From Promethearchaeota archaeon (lineage in GTDB: Archaea > Asgardarchaeota > Lokiarchaeia > Sigynarchaeales > SOKP01), in assembly GCA_030620005.1 (NCBI GenBank), contig JAUXAJ010000299.1, positions 1 through 5,976 of the forward strand: a stretch of DNA of 5,976 nucleotides, in the 5' to 3' direction. Numbering within the stretch: position 1 is the stretch's first letter; each line of letters starts with the position of its first letter. The translations under genes and the position numbers were made by a program. Below, piece after piece: positions 4,321 through 5,976 of this stretch. The notes beneath the pieces are model-generated. The model ran no database searches, had not been told where the DNA came from, and was given only the letters and a program-made list of their open reading frames with translations.

Positions 4321-5976
4321 CTATATTTCAAGAGTAAGTATTTTCCAAGGATATAAATTGTATTTTTTATTATCAATTTCTCTCAATTTATGGTAATTGA
4401 AGTTAATTTTCTTTATTCGATCTTTTATTAAAAATCCATCAAGATAAATTAAAGCGGGTTCTTGATTCGCGTTTAATACTCTCAGATATGATTTATTTCC
4501 TCTTCTCCACATGTTTATTAATACAATGGGGGGCTCTATAGAGAGAAACGATCGAGTTCTTTCCAAGGATTCATCAATATCACGTATTCTTATTCCTTTT
4601 AATTTAAAAAAATAATTATTGGTGAGATTATAAGCTTCACTATGATTTTCATTGTTAGTTACTATTATTGCAAATTCGTATAATCCATCTCTGGTGATCA
4701 AATTTCTCATTGAAAAGGTTTTTCGATTTATTACGAATTTCTGACTATTTTTTTGAATGTATAGAAGTCCTTTCTCTTTACTTCTTAACCACAGAAAATC
4801 TAGCGTTTGAATTTCGGTTCTCTTGGTTTCTTCCATTCCAAATGGATAATTAATCGTGGAACTTGAAATTTCAAATAAGGGATTCACTATAACGTGATTT
4901 AATGAAATTGAGTTTAGGGTAAATTCAAGCCTATTTACTCCTTGGTATTGTTTTATTTCAATTTTAAACGTCTCGTGACTTGTTTTTCCATGAAATACAA
5001 GGGAATCTTCAATTTTACCTTGCTTTTTTTCATGTTCTTCTAATATATAGTCGTGAGTGGAATCAAACCGTAATTCATATACTCTTTCGCCTTTCCATGA
5101 CACTTCAAGACTTTTATTATCACTTGATATTTCAATCCTATAAAAATAATCGTGATTAGGTATGGGAATTTCATCGTTTTCGCGTTTAACTAATGAATAC
5201 AAATTGTATCCCATTGAAGGTACCTTTGAAATGAACTTCACACGGTTATTTTGATATTCAAATTCAACAATTTCTCCATTATCGTCAATAATAACCTTAT
5301 CAGAAGTATTCTTTACTTGGCATTTAATGGAAACAAAGTCATTTCGAAAACGGGAAGAAGGATTAAATATTAGAAAGCCCTCATAGTTATTCATTCCAGT
5401 ATTTGATTTCTGGTTAAGATGTTTTATCAATTTAAAGAGGCTATCGTTAATAAATTTCTTGCATTTCTTTTGGATATCTTTTAGCATGCTGATACTTAAC
5501 TTTGAAATACTGATTCTTTTTACATCCGTTTTAAATTTTTGATATTCTTCAGCGCTTAGTTGTCGTGCAGAATAATCACCATTGCAAACGAATGGAACTG
5601 CATAATTATCGTGTGCTTGTGTTAGTAGCAATTTTTCCCATAGGCTCTCAATAAAAGTAGCCGCGGAACTTTCTTCGAATTCTTTTAAAATACAATTTAA
5701 AATTTCTACGGTAATTAAATCAATCTCACAATTTTTATTTTCAAGAAATAAATCGTTTGGAAGAAAAATATAGTCTCCAAGAGAAAATGAATCACGAGTA
5801 AATTTGAATTCACCGTTTTTTTCAATAATTTGAACTAATTCTGAACATGAAACAAATTTTCCAAAGATTTCTAAAAATTTTGAAATTCTCCAAACTTCTT
5901 TATTATATGGCAATTGCACTACAAAATCTTCAATAGACGAATATATCACATTTTTTAAAAATGGTCGTGAGACCGC
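4321..5976 (-). CDS. GH38 alpha-mannosidase-type glycoside hydrolase, C-terminal 551 residues (5' end outside window)
   Basis: The frame is open to the right edge: nine codons (A-V-S-R-P-F-L-K-N) precede the GTG at 5949, so that GTG is internal, not the start. Numbering is from the first visible codon. Residues 1-195 are helical and contain W-E-K-L-L-L-T-Q-A-H-D-N-Y (112-124), the GH38 motif 'kLLL.Q.HD' whose His (122) is a zinc ligand in family structures. G-F-L-I-F-N-P-S-S-R (200-209) and V-P-S-M-G-Y-N-L-Y (252-260) match the family's 'vfNplsw.r' and 'vpa.Gy..y' blocks at the start of the beta-domain. F-E-I... Y-P-F-G-M-E (to 382), the following G-L-L-Y-I-Q-K-N and the late L-R-V-L-N-A-N (498-504) match the GH38 C-terminal domain. 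The catalytic (beta/alpha)7 domain with the nucleophile Asp is outside. GH38 enzymes remove alpha-mannose from glycans. The stop is TAG. It is co-directional with the sulfatase, 0.9 kb apart, with the toxin-antitoxin pair in between. Confidence 0.82.
   Translation of the reverse strand, partial: AVSRPFLKNVIYSSIEDFVVQLPYNKEVWRISKFLEIFGKFVSCSELVQIIEKNGEFKFTRDSFSLGDYIFLPNDLFLENKNCEIDLITVEILNCILKEFEESSAATFIESLWEKLLLTQAHDNYAVPFVCNGDYSARQLSAEEYQKFKTDVKRISISKLSISMLKDIQKKCKKFINDSLFKLIKHLNQKSNTGMNNYEGFLIFNPSSRFRNDFVSIKCQVKNTSDKVIIDDNGEIVEFEYQNNRVKFISKVPSMGYNLYSLVKRENDEIPIPNHDYFYRIEISSDNKSLEVSWKGERVYELRFDSTHDYILEEHEKKQGKIEDSLVFHGKTSHETFKIEIKQYQGVNRLEFTLNSISLNHVIVNPLFEISSSTINYPFGMEETKRTEIQTLDFLWLRSKEKGLLYIQKNSQKFVINRKTFSMRNLITRDGLYEFAIIVTNNENHSEAYNLTNNYFFKLKGIRIRDIDESLERTRSFLSIEPPIVLINMWRRGNKSYLRVLNANQEPALIYLDGFLIKDRIKKINFNYHKLREIDNKKYNLYPWKILTLEI

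Noticed and set aside
5947..5949. GTG as the start of a 542-residue GH38-like protein
   Set aside because: The frame stays open for nine more codons to the window edge, and a GH38 protein without its catalytic domain would be unlikely to be complete.
1..5976. CRISPR array, tRNA or rRNA genes
   Set aside because: No regularly spaced repeats beyond the short hairpin copies at 1327-1508, no cloverleaf with a T-loop signature, and no conserved rRNA segments were recognised.

Overview
The window is AT-rich DNA with one GC-rich patch, and it looks like an accessory glycan-degradation locus of an archaeon. The archaeal assignment is an inference. No gene has a convincing Shine-Dalgarno sequence, TATA-like boxes lie at near-leaderless distance from two starts, TTG and GTG starts are used, and the TumE-type toxin-antitoxin pair is common in archaea. 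A low-GC lineage such as an Asgard archaeon would fit, but no phylogenetic marker is present and a bacterium cannot be excluded.

Three carbohydrate-active genes lie on the minus strand. In transcription order they are: the C-terminal half of a GH38 alpha-mannosidase-type glycoside hydrolase (5976-4321, running off the right edge); a complete Cys-type sulfatase (3402-1615) with the formylglycine motif C-M-P-A-R; and the N-terminal 79 codons of a DUF2961/GH172-type glycoside hydrolase (238-1, running off the left edge). Together they suggest removal of mannosyl, furanosyl and sulfate groups from a complex, probably sulfated, glycan. The actual substrate cannot be read from the sequence.

Two plus-strand segments separate these genes. 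Between GH38 and the sulfatase is a two-gene module (3692-3952 and 3927-4292, overlapping by 26 nt): a small acidic helical protein followed by a DUF6516/TumE-like toxin, both apparently starting at TTG. Between the sulfatase and GH172 is a 1.4-kb stretch holding a GC-rich open frame (765-1325) interrupted by an in-frame TAA, which looks like a foreign pseudogene. Immediately downstream are a well-formed stem-loop whose non-Watson-Crick pairs are all G-U in plus-strand RNA (1390-1449) and two mutually exclusive hairpins (1461-1525). This part may be the eroded end of a mobile element, possibly IS200/IS605-like.

The rest (300-764 and 3403-3656) is very AT-rich intergenic DNA with TATA-like boxes and short hairpins. 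No rRNA, tRNA or CRISPR array was recognised.
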